A stretch of 22,235 nucleotides of DNA from CAYFHQ01 sp964342805 (GCA_964342805.1 CAYFHQ010000062.1:1-22235), one strand, 5' to 3'. Positions 14,153 through 22,235 are shown, numbered from the stretch's first letter. Made by a program: numbers and translations. The notes: generated by a model from the sequence alone, not told the origin.

Positions 14153-15309
14153 AGTTCACCTACTATTGAGTCTACAAGTTTTTCAACACTTGCCACTTCT
14201 ATGTCGTCTGGAACACTCTGCCCAATGGCAAAGTAAGACAGGGGTTTTCCTGATAAAACCCGCGCATTCACAATGTTAACTAACGACTCAGCCTCATCTA
14301 GTTTGGTAAACAGTAATTTAAAATCACTTAGGAAATCATAGGACTTTAGTATGCTTACAATTTCCTTATACCCAGTGGTAAGACTGATTACTAAAAAAAT
14401 TTCAGGTGTCGGTAGGTGCTCAAGCAAGCTATTTAAATCGGTTCGTAGCTCCTCCGACTTGTGAGAACGACCTGCTGTGTCTACCAGTATATAGTCCATA
14501 TCTTCATACTTTGCCATAGCCATGGGAAGCTCGTCTGGTTCGTAGACCACAGACAAGGGAATCCCCAAAATTTCACTGTAGGTCTTTAGCTGTTCTACGG
14601 CTGCGATACGGTATGTATCTGCTGTTATAAGGCCAACCGACTTGTTTTCCAACAAGGACAACCGAGCGGCTAGCTTGGCCAAGGTAGTGGTTTTTCCAAC
14701 ACCGGTTGGGCCAATAAAGAGAAATATTTTCCCTGTTCGCATTTCAGATTCTATTGTGAAGGGGTCCCCCATGTGATCCGCTAGCAAGGGCCGAAGTAAT
14801 TTAAAGGCCTTTTCAGCATCAAACTCATCTAAATTGACCTTACGTTCCATTCGATCAACCAAAAGCTCGATGACTTCCTTACTCAGCTCCCGCTCCTCAA
14901 GCATTTCAATCAGGCGGTCCTTCTGGGAAACTTCCTTAACCTTTGCCCCCTCGGTTCCCAAGTCCATTTTCGCCATAATTAAGTTCATCATGGACCTTAG
15001 TTCAGAAACTTCGTCAGTGAGTTTTTGGTCCTGGACAGGCTCGCTTGTCTGACCTCGGCCACTGATTTCCCGAATGGCCTTTAAGGCTTCGATGCGCTTT
15101 GGATCGGTTTCACGGTTGGCCGCAGGTGCTGGCTTATCATCCTCGTCAATGGCGGCAACCACCTCAACAAGCGGTTTTTGAAACCATCCTCGGATGCCCT
15201 TCTTTTTGATCTTCCTCGTATGAAGGATAACAGCGTCTTTTCCCAGTTCACTCTTAATTTTGATCATTGCTTCAGAAACATCTGCTGCAATATATCGTTT
15301 TACATTCAT
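14149..15309 (-). CDS. flhF: Flagellar SRP-type GTPase FlhF
   Basis: FlhF is the third SRP GTPase (with Ffh and FtsY) and marks where flagella are built. The 386-residue protein has a basic N-terminal B domain (about 1-130: VILHTRKIKKKGIRGWF), an N domain (about 130-190) and a GTPase domain. The GTPase motifs are GPTGVGKTTT (200-209), DTYR (231-234), DTAGR (277-281) and TKLD (335-338). All nucleotide-binding motifs are intact. The ATG (15307-15309) directly follows the flhA stop codon, and its Shine-Dalgarno sequence is weak (GGTGG about ten bases upstream), so it probably depends on translational coupling to flhA. It overlaps flhG by four bases. Confidence 0.97.
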   Translation of the reverse strand: MNVKRYIAADVSEAMIKIKSELGKDAVILHTRKIKKKGIRGWFQKPLVEVVAAIDEDDKPAPAANRETDPKRIEALKAIREISGRGQTSEPVQDQKLTDEVSELRSMMNLIMAKMDLGTEGAKVKEVSQKDRLIEMLEERELSKEVIELLVDRMERKVNLDEFDAEKAFKLLRPLLADHMGDPFTIESEMRTGKIFLFIGPTGVGKTTTLAKLAARLSLLENKSVGLITADTYRIAAVEQLKTYSEILGIPLSVVYEPDELPMAMAKYEDMDYILVDTAGRSHKSEELRTDLNSLLEHLPTPEIFLVISLTTGYKEIVSILKSYDFLSDFKLLFTKLDEAESLVNIVNARVLSGKPLSYFAIGQSVPDDIEVASVEKLVDSIVGEL

Positions 15310-17337
15310 TTACACAGCCACCATTCCTGAAGATTTGACTTCTACATCTGCTTCCAGTTCATTATAGGAGAGAACAATTAAATCAGGGATTTGTTGCTCA
15401 GTTAACCGTTTAAAGTAAAAACGCACAATCGGTGCTGTGAGCACAATGGGTTGTTCTCCAAGAGCAAGCAGATTTTGAATCTGAACAGCCAGGCTGTTCA
15501 TCATATTTTGGGTTGTCGACGGATCTAAGGATAGATAGGAACCCATATCCGATTGCTGGATAGACTCCATTAACATGTTCTCCAGATCCTGTTCTAATGT
15601 CACGACTTGCGCCCGCTTGGAAGGCATGTACTGAGCAGTTATCTGCCTACTCAGAGCCTGGCGGACATACTCTGTCAATATGTTGACATCCTTTGTTGAT
15701 GGTGCGTAGTCAGCCAATGATTCCAGTATAGAAACCAAGTCCCGAACGGACACGCCCTCTTTCAGGAGGTTACCAAGAACTTTTTGTACATCACCAATAC
15801 TCATCAGGCTTGGAATAAGTTCATCCACAAGGGTTCCATGGGTCTCCCGAACGTTATCAATTAGTGACTTCACTTCTTGTCGACCGATGAGTTCATGGCT
15901 GTATCGCTTCACTACCTCTGTCAAATGTGTTGATATAATTGACGACGGATCAACGACCGTATAGCCTAGGATTTCTGCCTTTTCCTTTTCTTCTGATGAA
16001 ATCCATTTGGCAGGTAATCCAAAAGCAGGTTCTATGGTGTCTACACCGACAATGTCTCCCTCAGCATTTCCAGGGTCCATGGCAAGATAGTGATCAAACA
16101 TAATTTCGCCATAAGCCACTTCATTTCCTTTAATTTTTATGGAGTAAGCATTGGGTTCCAGTTGAATGTTATCCCTTAATCGGATCATTGGAACTACAAT
16201 CCCAGACTCCAGTGCGATCTGCCTTCTAATCATGACCAGACGGTCGAACAAATCGCCCCCTTGATTGGGGTCCGCTAGGGGGATAACACCATAACCAAAC
16301 TCTAGTTCAATGGGGTCTACCTGCAATAGAGGGATAATGTTCTCTGGCTTTCGAATGTCTTCAACATCCGTATCCTCTTCTTCTACTTCTTCTTCGTCAG
16401 TTGCCTTCTTGACCTCTCTTCTGAGCATAAAGCCCAGGTAACCAAAGACAATTGCTAAAGTAAACATTGGCAAAGTAGGGAGCGGGGTCATACCAAGGGC
16501 CGCTAGGACACCTGCAATGATAAACATGGAGTCCGGCTGGGCAAATAGCTGACCAATAACATCAGAGCCAAGGTTTGAGTCGGATGCTGCCCGAGTAACG
16601 ACAATACCTGTTGCTACGGAGATCATCAAGGCAGGAATCTGACTCACCAGGCCATCCCCAACAGTGAGCAGGGTATACTTCTGAAGGGCTTCCGCAATGG
16701 GAAGTCCAAAACGAAAAGCACCAATGGCAAATCCAGCAGCAATGTTGATCAGGGTAATGATAATACCAGCGATGGCGTCGCCTTTTACAAACTTACTGGC
16801 ACCATCCATGGAACCATAAAAGTCAGCTTCCTTTTGGATAGTCATGCGTCGTTCCCTTGCCTGGGCCTCAGAAATCAGGCCTGAGTTTAGGTCCGCATCG
16901 ATGGCCATCTGTTTACCTGGCATGGCGTCCAAGGTAAATCGTGCAGCAACTTCTGAAACTCGTTCTGCACCCTTTGTGATAACCATGAACTGAATAATAA
17001 TGATAATAACGAAGATAACAAAACCAACGATGGGATCGCCACCGATTACAAACTGTCCGAAAGCAGCAATAACCTGTCCACCTTCTCCTATGGAAAGAAT
17101 ATTTCGTGTGGTTGAAATATTGAGAGAAAGGCGAAACAGGGTCGTAATCAATAGCAAGGATGGAAATATAGCCAGTTCAAGAGGTTCACGAATGAACATG
17201 GATAAAATCAAAATAAGGAGTGCCAGTGCGATATTGACGCTAAGAAACATGTCGAGTAATCCCAAGGGTACAGGGATAATCATCAACAATACGATTCCTA
17301 TGACAAGTAATACGACAGCTAAATCTCCAAATCGCAT
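15310..17337 (-). CDS. flhA: Flagellar export gate protein FlhA
   Basis: FlhA forms the nonameric ring of the flagellar type III export gate, with a membrane half that uses the proton gradient and a cytoplasmic half that docks substrate-chaperone complexes. The 675-residue protein has about eight membrane segments in the first 310 residues. It carries the FHIPEP signature around RFTLDAMPGKQMAIDADLNS, then an acidic linker (EEEVEEEDTDVED) and a large cytoplasmic domain. Length is typical. AGGAGG lies seven bases before the ATG (17335-17337). It starts nine bases after flhB and abuts flhF, matching the canonical flhB-flhA-flhF order. Confidence 0.98.
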   Translation of the reverse strand: MRFGDLAVVLLVIGIVLLMIIPVPLGLLDMFLSVNIALALLILILSMFIREPLELAIFPSLLLITTLFRLSLNISTTRNILSIGEGGQVIAAFGQFVIGGDPIVGFVIFVIIIIIQFMVITKGAERVSEVAARFTLDAMPGKQMAIDADLNSGLISEAQARERRMTIQKEADFYGSMDGASKFVKGDAIAGIIITLINIAAGFAIGAFRFGLPIAEALQKYTLLTVGDGLVSQIPALMISVATGIVVTRAASDSNLGSDVIGQLFAQPDSMFIIAGVLAALGMTPLPTLPMFTLAIVFGYLGFMLRREVKKATDEEEVEEEDTDVEDIRKPENIIPLLQVDPIELEFGYGVIPLADPNQGGDLFDRLVMIRRQIALESGIVVPMIRLRDNIQLEPNAYSIKIKGNEVAYGEIMFDHYLAMDPGNAEGDIVGVDTIEPAFGLPAKWISSEEKEKAEILGYTVVDPSSIISTHLTEVVKRYSHELIGRQEVKSLIDNVRETHGTLVDELIPSLMSIGDVQKVLGNLLKEGVSVRDLVSILESLADYAPSTKDVNILTEYVRQALSRQITAQYMPSKRAQVVTLEQDLENMLMESIQQSDMGSYLSLDPSTTQNMMNSLAVQIQNLLALGEQPIVLTAPIVRFYFKRLTEQQIPDLIVLSYNELEADVEVKSSGMVAV

Positions 17338-17346
17338 AGATGCCTC

Positions 17347-18444
17347 CTAGACTTTCTTCTTCAAGTTATAAACGTAAGCCAAGACTTCTGCCACGGCGTG
17401 GTAAAGGACCTCGGGAATGAAGTCACCTATTTCCACGTCGGCATACAAGGCTCTTGCCAGAGGCTTATTTTCAATAACTGGCACATCATGGTCACCGGCT
17501 ATACGTTTTATGTTTGCTGCAATCAAATCTTGACCCTTGGCTACCACCTTCGGTGAACTACCCAGGTCTGCGTCATATGTAATGGCTACTGCAAAATGTG
17601 TAGGGTTAGTGATCACTACATCTGCTCCAGGGACTTCCTGCATCATCCGCCCCATGGCCATTTGCCGTTGCTTTTCTTTTATCTTTCCTTTTAGCTGAGG
17701 GTCCCCCTCAACCATCTTATACTCGTCTTTGATTTCTTGTTTGGACATACGGAGGTCTCGTTCATTTTGCCAGTATTTGTAGGCGTAATCGCCTATTGCT
17801 AAGACAAAAAGTACAGCAATACAACGAATTAGAATGTTGAACCCAATGTCCCACAGCAAGGAAAAAATCTGGCCGAGCTCAAGTTGCATGGACTTAATCA
17901 ATGCATCCATTCTTGAAATCACGTATGTGATAGCCACATAAATGAGTAGACCCGCTTTAGATAAAGACTTTACAAGCTCAACTAAAGATCGAATAGAGAA
18001 CATCCTCTTAAAGCCACTTATAGGATTGATTTTGTCAAGTTTTGGTTGTATAGCCTCAGTTGAAAACAGTGGACCTACTTGTAGAAAAGTAATGGAAAAG
18101 CCTACTAGAAGGGCTACTCCCAACAAAGGAATAGAAATCGTTAGGATTTGAATGAATATCTCCCCCATTATTGACATTATAAACTGTGACTCCTCTAAGG
18201 CTTTAGGGTTTGCTGAAAGTGACATTATCCAATTGAAAACCCCAGCGATTTGGGAACTTATATAGCCTCCTAATGCATTAATAGCAACTACTACAGCTAG
18301 AAGTCCTGAAACAGAGGTCAGGTCTTTACTAGTTACAACTTGTCCTTTTTTCCTTGCATCTTGCTTTTTTTTGGTTGTCGCTTTTTCAGTTTTTTCACCT
18401 GCAAAATACTGCAGGTTCATTGGAACAACTTGTCTAATAATCAC
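17347..18444 (-). CDS. flhB: Flagellar export switch protein FlhB, GTG start
   Basis: FlhB controls the order of export by switching from rod/hook to filament substrates after cutting itself. The 365-residue protein has a basic N-terminus (EKTEKATTKKKQDARKKGQ), four membrane segments (about 45-215) and a cytoplasmic domain with the autocleavage motif NPTH at residues 280-283. The frame starts with GTG at 18442-18444, overlapping the fliR stop codon by four bases (GTGA). AGGAG lies about seven bases upstream inside fliR. An ATG eight codons later has no ribosome binding site, so the GTG is preferred. The first third of the gene is A+T-rich like fliR and the rest is more balanced. Confidence 0.96.
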   Translation of the reverse strand: MIIRQVVPMNLQYFAGEKTEKATTKKKQDARKKGQVVTSKDLTSVSGLLAVVVAINALGGYISSQIAGVFNWIMSLSANPKALEESQFIMSIMGEIFIQILTISIPLLGVALLVGFSITFLQVGPLFSTEAIQPKLDKINPISGFKRMFSIRSLVELVKSLSKAGLLIYVAITYVISRMDALIKSMQLELGQIFSLLWDIGFNILIRCIAVLFVLAIGDYAYKYWQNERDLRMSKQEIKDEYKMVEGDPQLKGKIKEKQRQMAMGRMMQEVPGADVVITNPTHFAVAITYDADLGSSPKVVAKGQDLIAANIKRIAGDHDVPVIENKPLARALYADVEIGDFIPEVLYHAVAEVLAYVYNLKKKV

Positions 18445-19205
18445 CGCATAACTCCTGGGAAGTACATAATATATTCACTTAACCATAGGAATAAATCCAA
18501 AAAAATATTTGCCAAATATGGAATCATAATGGACATGAGGGCTAAACCGAAGAAAATCTTAAAGGGTAGACCTAGAATGAAAATATTCATGCCTGGCATA
18601 GCTTTTGACAATAGACCCAGAATTACATTGGAAATGAAAACCATGATTATAAATGGAGCTGCCAATTGAAAGCCAATCTCAGTTGCTGAGCTTAACAAGT
18701 GAACTAACTGATAAACTATCCTAAAGTCGAATGTCGCAGTACCTAATGGAATCATCTCAAATGAGTTCATGACTGCTCTGATAACCATTTGATGTGTGTC
18801 TGTTGTCATAAAGACCATCAATGCAAGCAAATAAAAAAGATTTGCAGTTACAGGAAGCTGTTGATCGCCTGTTGCATTCATAACACTTACCATTGCAAAT
18901 CCGATATTTCTATCAATAATCGTACCTGCAACATATACGAAAGTAAGTAACATAGTTGTAACAAGGCCAATAGCAAAACCTGTAACAAATTCCATCAACA
19001 TATAGTAAACAAACAAGTCAAAAGTAATACTGTTAGCAACTTCTGCAGTACTTGCAATTGGAACTGCCGCAAGTGTCAAAAAAATTGAAAGTCCTAACCT
19101 TATCTGTGTTGGAACATTCCGACTACCAAAGATAGGTATAATCATTAACATGCCAGTCATACGAAAAAAAACTAATATCACCATCATCAATCCAGTGGTT
19201 AACAT
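18441..19205 (-). CDS. fliR: Flagellar export gate protein FliR
   Basis: FliR is a subunit of the FliPQR export gate that forms the protein-conducting core in the basal body. The 254-residue product is almost wholly hydrophobic with about six membrane segments and contains family landmarks such as FFRMTGMLMIIPIFGSRNVP near the N-terminus, and PGMNIFILGLPFK with Gly-Leu-Pro near the C-terminus. The frame is open to a TTG four codons upstream (19215-19217). GGAGG, five bases before the ATG at 19203-19205, shows the ATG is the real start. It follows fliQ by 12 bases and overlaps flhB by four. Two 60-base blocks here (18901-19020) count only 33% G+C. Confidence 0.97.
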   Translation of the reverse strand: MLTTGLMMVILVFFRMTGMLMIIPIFGSRNVPTQIRLGLSIFLTLAAVPIASTAEVANSITFDLFVYYMLMEFVTGFAIGLVTTMLLTFVYVAGTIIDRNIGFAMVSVMNATGDQQLPVTANLFYLLALMVFMTTDTHQMVIRAVMNSFEMIPLGTATFDFRIVYQLVHLLSSATEIGFQLAAPFIIMVFISNVILGLLSKAMPGMNIFILGLPFKIFFGLALMSIMIPYLANIFLDLFLWLSEYIMYFPGVMR

Positions 19206-19217
19206 GTATACCTCCAA

Positions 19218-19487
19218 CTAGATGAACAATCGATCTATTGTGTTAAAAGAAGCCCTGGCAAAGTCAATTAACTTCTGAAGTATCCAGGGTCCCAGTAATA
19301 ATAGGGTGATGAATACACCAAAAATCTTAGGTACAAAAGCCAAAGTTTGCTCCTGAATTTGTGTCGTAGCTTGAAAAACAGCGATAACAAGACCGATAAT
19401 TAATCCAACAAGGAGTATTGGTGCTGAAACGACCAATAGTGTTTGAATGCCTAATGAAAATATATCCAGGGCCAATCCTTGGTCCAT
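19218..19487 (-). CDS. fliQ: Flagellar export gate protein FliQ
   Basis: FliQ is the small subunit (four copies in known structures) of the FliPQR gate. The 89-residue protein has two membrane hairpin segments (about 16-38 and 52-75) separated by the conserved QATTQIQEQTLAFVPKI loop, the most diagnostic part of the family. Length is exactly typical. AGAGG lies five bases before the ATG at 19485-19487. The fliP stop is eight bases upstream, and fliR follows in the invariant fliP-fliQ-fliR order. Confidence 0.97.
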   Translation of the reverse strand: MDQGLALDIFSLGIQTLLVVSAPILLVGLIIGLVIAVFQATTQIQEQTLAFVPKIFGVFITLLLLGPWILQKLIDFARASFNTIDRLFI

Positions 19488-19495
19488 ATCTACCT

Positions 19496-20257
19496 CTATC
19501 CTACTCCACCAAATGTTAATATTGTTTTTTCAATGATTAAATTCCATCCATCCATCATAATGAAGAGCAAAAGCTTAAATGGTAAGGAGATCATAACAGG
19601 AGGGAGCATCAGCATCCCTAGAGCCATAAGGGTACTGGCTACAACCATGTCTATAACAATAAAGGGCAAAAATATCAGAAATCCTACTTCAAATCCAGTT
19701 TTGATTTCACTAATTACAAAAGCGGGTATCAGAGCAGATGTTGGCACATCTTGATAACTTTCGACTGAATCAACATTTGCTATATCTACAAACAATTGAA
19801 GGTCTTTCCCTCTTACTTGACTCAACATAAAATCTCTCATAGGTTCAATTGCTGCGTCAAAGGCTTGTTCTTGCGTAATCTCACCCGCCACCAAAGGATC
19901 ATAAGCATTTTCTTTGACTGCTGTAAAAGTCGGGTTCATGACAAAGAATGTTAAAAAGAGGGCCAAGCCAATAAGGACCTGATTGGGTGGTGTTGTTTGT
20001 AATGCCAAGGCCCGACGCACAAAAGAGAGTATAATAATTATCCGAGTGAAGCTGGTCATCATGACCAAAATTGATGGTGCCAAAGTTAGTATGGATAGAA
20101 GCAAGATAATCTGAACCGTTGATGCTGCTTCATCGCCTTCCTCAACTCCGCCGAAATCAATGCTAATGTTGGGTATGGTCACATTATCTGCAAAAGAATG
20201 AGACCCTACCAGTAACAAAACTAGAATCAGGATCAGTACTTTAGTCTTCATTTTCAT
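19496..20257 (-). CDS. fliP: Flagellar export gate protein FliP
   Basis: FliP is the main pore-forming subunit (five copies in known structures) of the flagellar export gate. The 253-residue protein begins with a likely signal peptide (KVLILILVLLLVGSHSFA, possible cut before Asp24). Four membrane segments follow, with the family signatures MMTSFTRIIIILSFVRRAL, TTPPNQVLIGLALFLTFFVM and the C-terminal LPFKLLLFIMMDGWNL. The start at 20255-20257 has GAGG nine bases upstream and lies inside the last codons of fliO, a 17-base overlap. A terminator-like hairpin lies 58 bases upstream of this start, inside fliO. Confidence 0.97.
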   Translation of the reverse strand: MKMKTKVLILILVLLLVGSHSFADNVTIPNISIDFGGVEEGDEAASTVQIILLLSILTLAPSILVMMTSFTRIIIILSFVRRALALQTTPPNQVLIGLALFLTFFVMNPTFTAVKENAYDPLVAGEITQEQAFDAAIEPMRDFMLSQVRGKDLQLFVDIANVDSVESYQDVPTSALIPAFVISEIKTGFEVGFLIFLPFIVIDMVVASTLMALGMLMLPPVMISLPFKLLLFIMMDGWNLIIEKTILTFGGVG

Positions 20258-20657
20258 GATTTTGATCCTCTACTTTTTCACCTTTGTCCATCCACCGTTT
20301 CAACACACTGGAAAAATCGCCGCTAGAAGCGGCGATTGTTTTATCAATATTCAAATCCGATCGTTTGTCTAAAAGCTGAGCTCCATTTTTATCCATGTAT
20401 ACGACATAGTAAGTGCCCTGCAACTCAAAGATAACTATACTTTTGTCCACGCTCAGGGAAAGCTTTTCAACAAGCTTCATATTGCGATTGAACATAGAGC
20501 CCCCAGACGTACCTGTGGCTCGTTTGATCCAAACATACGCACCAAGTAACACCGTGAAAAAAAGTACCAAGCTTACCCAAGTCGACATCGGAATGAGAGA
20601 ATAATCGCTATTTCCATCTAGTAGTGCAACGGCAGAAAAGGAAAGGTTCCGTATCAT
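20241..20657 (-). CDS. fliO: Flagellar biosynthesis protein FliO (FliZ in Bacillus)
   Basis: FliO helps FliP assemble into the export gate. This 138-residue protein has one membrane segment (about 25-44, WVSLVLFFTVLLGAYVWI), then a positively charged exit and the compact cytoplasmic domain typical of FliO: MKLVEKLSLSVDKSIVIFEL, YYVVYM. A charged tail follows (KGEKVEDQNHENED). FliO is poorly conserved, so the call rests on this layout plus its place between cheY and fliP, where Bacillus has fliZ. GGGGG precedes the ATG (20655-20657) by about eight bases, and cheY ends 19 bases upstream. Its 3' half contains a GC-rich hairpin followed by a T run (see 20312-20337). Confidence 0.92.
   Translation of the reverse strand: MIRNLSFSAVALLDGNSDYSLIPMSTWVSLVLFFTVLLGAYVWIKRATGTSGGSMFNRNMKLVEKLSLSVDKSIVIFELQGTYYVVYMDKNGAQLLDKRSDLNIDKTIAASSGDFSSVLKRWMDKGEKVEDQNHENED
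20312..20337 (-). terminator. Terminator-like hairpin inside fliO
   Basis: On the minus strand a perfect 10-base-pair stem (AATCGCCGCT / AGCGGCGATT, arms 20328-20337 and 20315-20324) with a three-base loop TCT is followed at once by TTT, giving five T in a row. Six to seven of the stem pairs are G-C. This has the form of an intrinsic terminator but lies within the fliO coding sequence (around the SSGDF residues), some 58 bases before fliP. It could attenuate the rest of the operon or serve as an RNA processing or stability element. Translating ribosomes would hinder its folding. Confidence 0.45.
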
Positions 20658-20676
20658 ACGGTCTTCCCCCTTTTCA

Positions 20677-21039
20677 TTAACCTAGAACTTTTTTAACAGC
20701 TTCAATAACGCGATCAGCTTGGAATGGCTTTACAATAAAGTCACGGGCACCGGCTTGAATTGATTCAATAACCATTGCCTGCTGGCCCATTGCAGAACAC
20801 ATCACAATCTTAGCGTTAGGATCAACTTTTTTAATTTCTTTCACAGCTTGGATACCATCAACTTCTGGCATCGTAATATCCATGATCACTAGATCTGGAG
20901 TTAATTCTTTGAACTTTTCAATTGCCTTTTGTCCATTCTCAGCTTCACCCACTACAGTGTAGCCATTCTTTGTTAGGACATCTTTAATCATCATTCGCAT
21001 GAATGCTGCGTCATCAACCACTAATATTCCGTTCGGCAT
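20677..21039 (-). CDS. cheY: Chemotaxis response regulator CheY
   Basis: CheY is the diffusible response regulator that, once phosphorylated by CheA, binds the motor switch. The 120-residue protein is a single receiver domain: acidic pair Asp9/Asp10 (LVVDDAAFMR), phospho-acceptor Asp54 (VIMDITMPEVDG), the conserved Ser in VMCSAMGQQ and Lys in FIVKPFQ. No output domain follows. The frame is open 17 codons further upstream, but GGAGG nine to ten bases before the ATG at 21037-21039 and the family N-terminus fix the start. It begins 22 bases after fliY, the CheY-P phosphatase and switch protein, and lies before fliO, as in B. subtilis. Confidence 0.97.
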   Translation of the reverse strand: MPNGILVVDDAAFMRMMIKDVLTKNGYTVVGEAENGQKAIEKFKELTPDLVIMDITMPEVDGIQAVKEIKKVDPNAKIVMCSAMGQQAMVIESIQAGARDFIVKPFQADRVIEAVKKVLG

Positions 21040-21061
21040 TACAAGCTCCTCCTTACCAAAC

Positions 21062-22235
21062 CTATTCTTGTATTCGCTGTTCTGGGACAATTATGTCAGT
21101 AATGCGAATTCCGTAGTTTTCATCAACTACTACTACTTCGCCTTTGGCTATGCGCTTGCCATTGGCAAGGATATCCAATGATTCACCGACCAATCGGTCC
21201 AGTTCAACAACTGTTCCAATACCAAAATCCAAAATTTCGCTGATTTTCTTTGAAGTACGCCCCAGTTCAACAGAGATCTCCAGCGGAACATCGCGGATTA
21301 GGCTGATGTCGGATGTTAGATATTGACCACCATATGAACCGTCAAAACTCTCCAACTGAAGTGGCTGAGCACTCACAGGGTTTACATGCTGACGAGGTGG
21401 TTGTGCGTATTGCGGTGGCGCCTGTCCATAACCCTGCTGCGGAGGTGGTGCCTGAGCTGGCATCCCCTGTTGCGGCATTTGTTGTGGTTGTGGTGAAGGC
21501 TGCTGTGGTGCTGGTTGTGGAGCCGCTGCTGCAGGCTGTGCTGCCTGTGGTGCAGGACTTGGCTCCGGTGTTGCCTGTGGTGCCGGTGCAGGTGCTGGCT
21601 CCGGATCCATACTTTGCTGTAATAAGCTCGACACTAACTGTTTCGCCACTGCCACAGGGATTACCTGCATGATTTCACTATCAATCAGGTCGCCCACTGT
21701 CATTTTAAAAGCAATTTTAACCATCACTTCGTCTTGGTCAACGCCAAAGTCATCGAAATTGATCGTTTCCAGCTTTTGATAAATGGCTTCTGGTGGAGTT
21801 ATATCTATCTTAGTGCCCAACATTTCAGACAAAGATGTTGAAGAAGAACCAATCATCTGATTCATGGCTTCAGATATGGCACTTAAGTGTAGATCAGTAA
21901 GTTCCTCTGCTACATTTGTACCATCTCCACCCATCATTAAATCAGTTATTATCTTTACATCACTTTCATTGAGGATTAAAAGGTTCAACCCCTCAATACC
22001 TATTTTATACCGAATATTAATCAAAACAAGGGGATCAATGAAATCCTTTGATAATTCTTCGAAATTTGTTACAAAAACCCGTGGAGTAGTGATTGTAACC
22101 TTCTGTCCCAGCAGTGTGAACAAGGTTGTAGCCGCTGTCCCCATGCTGATATTACCAATTTCACCAAGCGCATCCTTTTCTTCGTCGGTAATGGATTCAG
22201 ATGGTCCTGAGCCTGATGGTGGTTCATCTGAACCG
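21062..22235 (-). CDS. fliY: Flagellar motor switch phosphatase FliY, N-terminus cut by window edge
   Basis: FliY combines a CheC-type CheY-P phosphatase domain with a FliN-like switch domain in the C-ring of Bacillota. The open frame runs to the window edge; 30 codons precede the Met at 22144 and read ...DEEKDALGEIGNIS, so the true start lies further right. Both phosphatase motifs are visible: E-I-G-N just before that Met, and SEAMNQMIGSSS about 90 residues on. A Pro/Gln/Ala-rich linker of about 80 residues follows (21359-21607), then the C-terminal SpoA/FliN domain with DVPLEISVELGRT, IGTVVELDRLVGE and the EVVVVDENYGIRIT end. The linker is unusually proline-rich and low in complexity. cheY follows after 22 bases. 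Confidence 0.96.
   Translation of the reverse strand, partial: GSDEPPSGSGPSESITDEEKDALGEIGNISMGTAATTLFTLLGQKVTITTPRVFVTNFEELSKDFIDPLVLINIRYKIGIEGLNLLILNESDVKIITDLMMGGDGTNVAEELTDLHLSAISEAMNQMIGSSSTSLSEMLGTKIDITPPEAIYQKLETINFDDFGVDQDEVMVKIAFKMTVGDLIDSEIMQVIPVAVAKQLVSSLLQQSMDPEPAPAPAPQATPEPSPAPQAAQPAAAAPQPAPQQPSPQPQQMPQQGMPAQAPPPQQGYGQAPPQYAQPPRQHVNPVSAQPLQLESFDGSYGGQYLTSDISLIRDVPLEISVELGRTSKKISEILDFGIGTVVELDRLVGESLDILANGKRIAKGEVVVVDENYGIRITDIIVPEQRIQE

Noticed and set aside
15482..15500. 19-base palindrome TGAACAGCC-T-GGCTGTTCA inside flhA
   Set aside because: A 9-bp repeat with a short spacer is expected about once by chance in a window this size, and it lies within conserved coding sequence.
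21040..21090. N-terminal extension of cheY by 17 codons
   Set aside because: It covers the ribosome binding site and overlaps the end of fliY; the receiver domain begins at the internal Met.
21313..21672. Plus-strand open frame rich in Val, Ala and Pro opposite the FliY linker
   Set aside because: Its composition is the complement of the Pro/Gln/Ala repeats of FliY, and it has no family resemblance.
1..22235. tRNA, rRNA, CRISPR, insertion sequence, phage or defence genes
   Set aside because: I looked for them and saw none; the window is almost fully filled with conserved flagellar, chemotaxis, translation and envelope genes.

Overview
The window carries two back-to-back conserved gene blocks of a motile, Gram-positive-type bacterium. 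Every convincing gene lies on the minus strand, so transcription runs from high to low coordinates. The block (fliY, cheY, fliO-P-Q-R, flhB-A-F-G, cheB-A-W-C-D, sigD) followed by rpsB-tsf-pyrH-frr-uppS-cdsA is the fla/che plus translation/envelope order known from Bacillus and Clostridia. CheC, CheD, FliY, a SwrB-position protein and FapA, with a short EF-Ts, point to Bacillota, most likely class Clostridia. No finer taxonomic call is possible from the sequence alone.

Region 1 (about 22235 down to 15310) holds the flagellar switch protein FliY (cut by the window edge), CheY, and the membrane export gate FliO/FliP/FliQ/FliR/FlhB/FlhA. Region 2 (15309-12497) holds FlhF and FlhG, which set flagellar position and number, and a PilZ protein likely to sense c-di-GMP. 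Region 3 (12495-7740) is the chemotaxis core: CheB, CheA, CheW, CheC, CheD. Region 4 (7709-4666) holds the flagellar sigma factor SigD, FapA (DUF342), a very lysine-rich small protein of unknown function and a membrane-anchored coiled-coil protein in the swrB position. Genes are mostly separated by under 25 bases or overlap by 4 bases, as expected for one long operon.

Region 5 (4657-3057) is the rpsB-tsf unit. It has a strong extended -10 promoter, a folded 5' leader, a hairpin between the genes and an intrinsic terminator after tsf. Region 6 (about 3002 down to 1) is pyrH-frr-(PASTA-like small protein)-uppS-cdsA: UMP kinase, ribosome recycling, undecaprenyl diphosphate synthesis and CDP-diacylglycerol synthesis. 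It appears to have its own promoter, and pyrH probably starts at a TTG codon. cdsA runs off the left edge.

I saw no tRNA, rRNA, CRISPR array, insertion sequence or phage gene, and no gene-free stretch above 300 bases. Most of the window is a well-known locus. The points worth a second look are a terminator-like hairpin inside fliO, the folded rpsB leader, the solitary PASTA-like protein, an insertion within the PilZ domain, the lysine-rich protein, and a sharp drop in GC content across fliP-fliQ-fliR-flhB.
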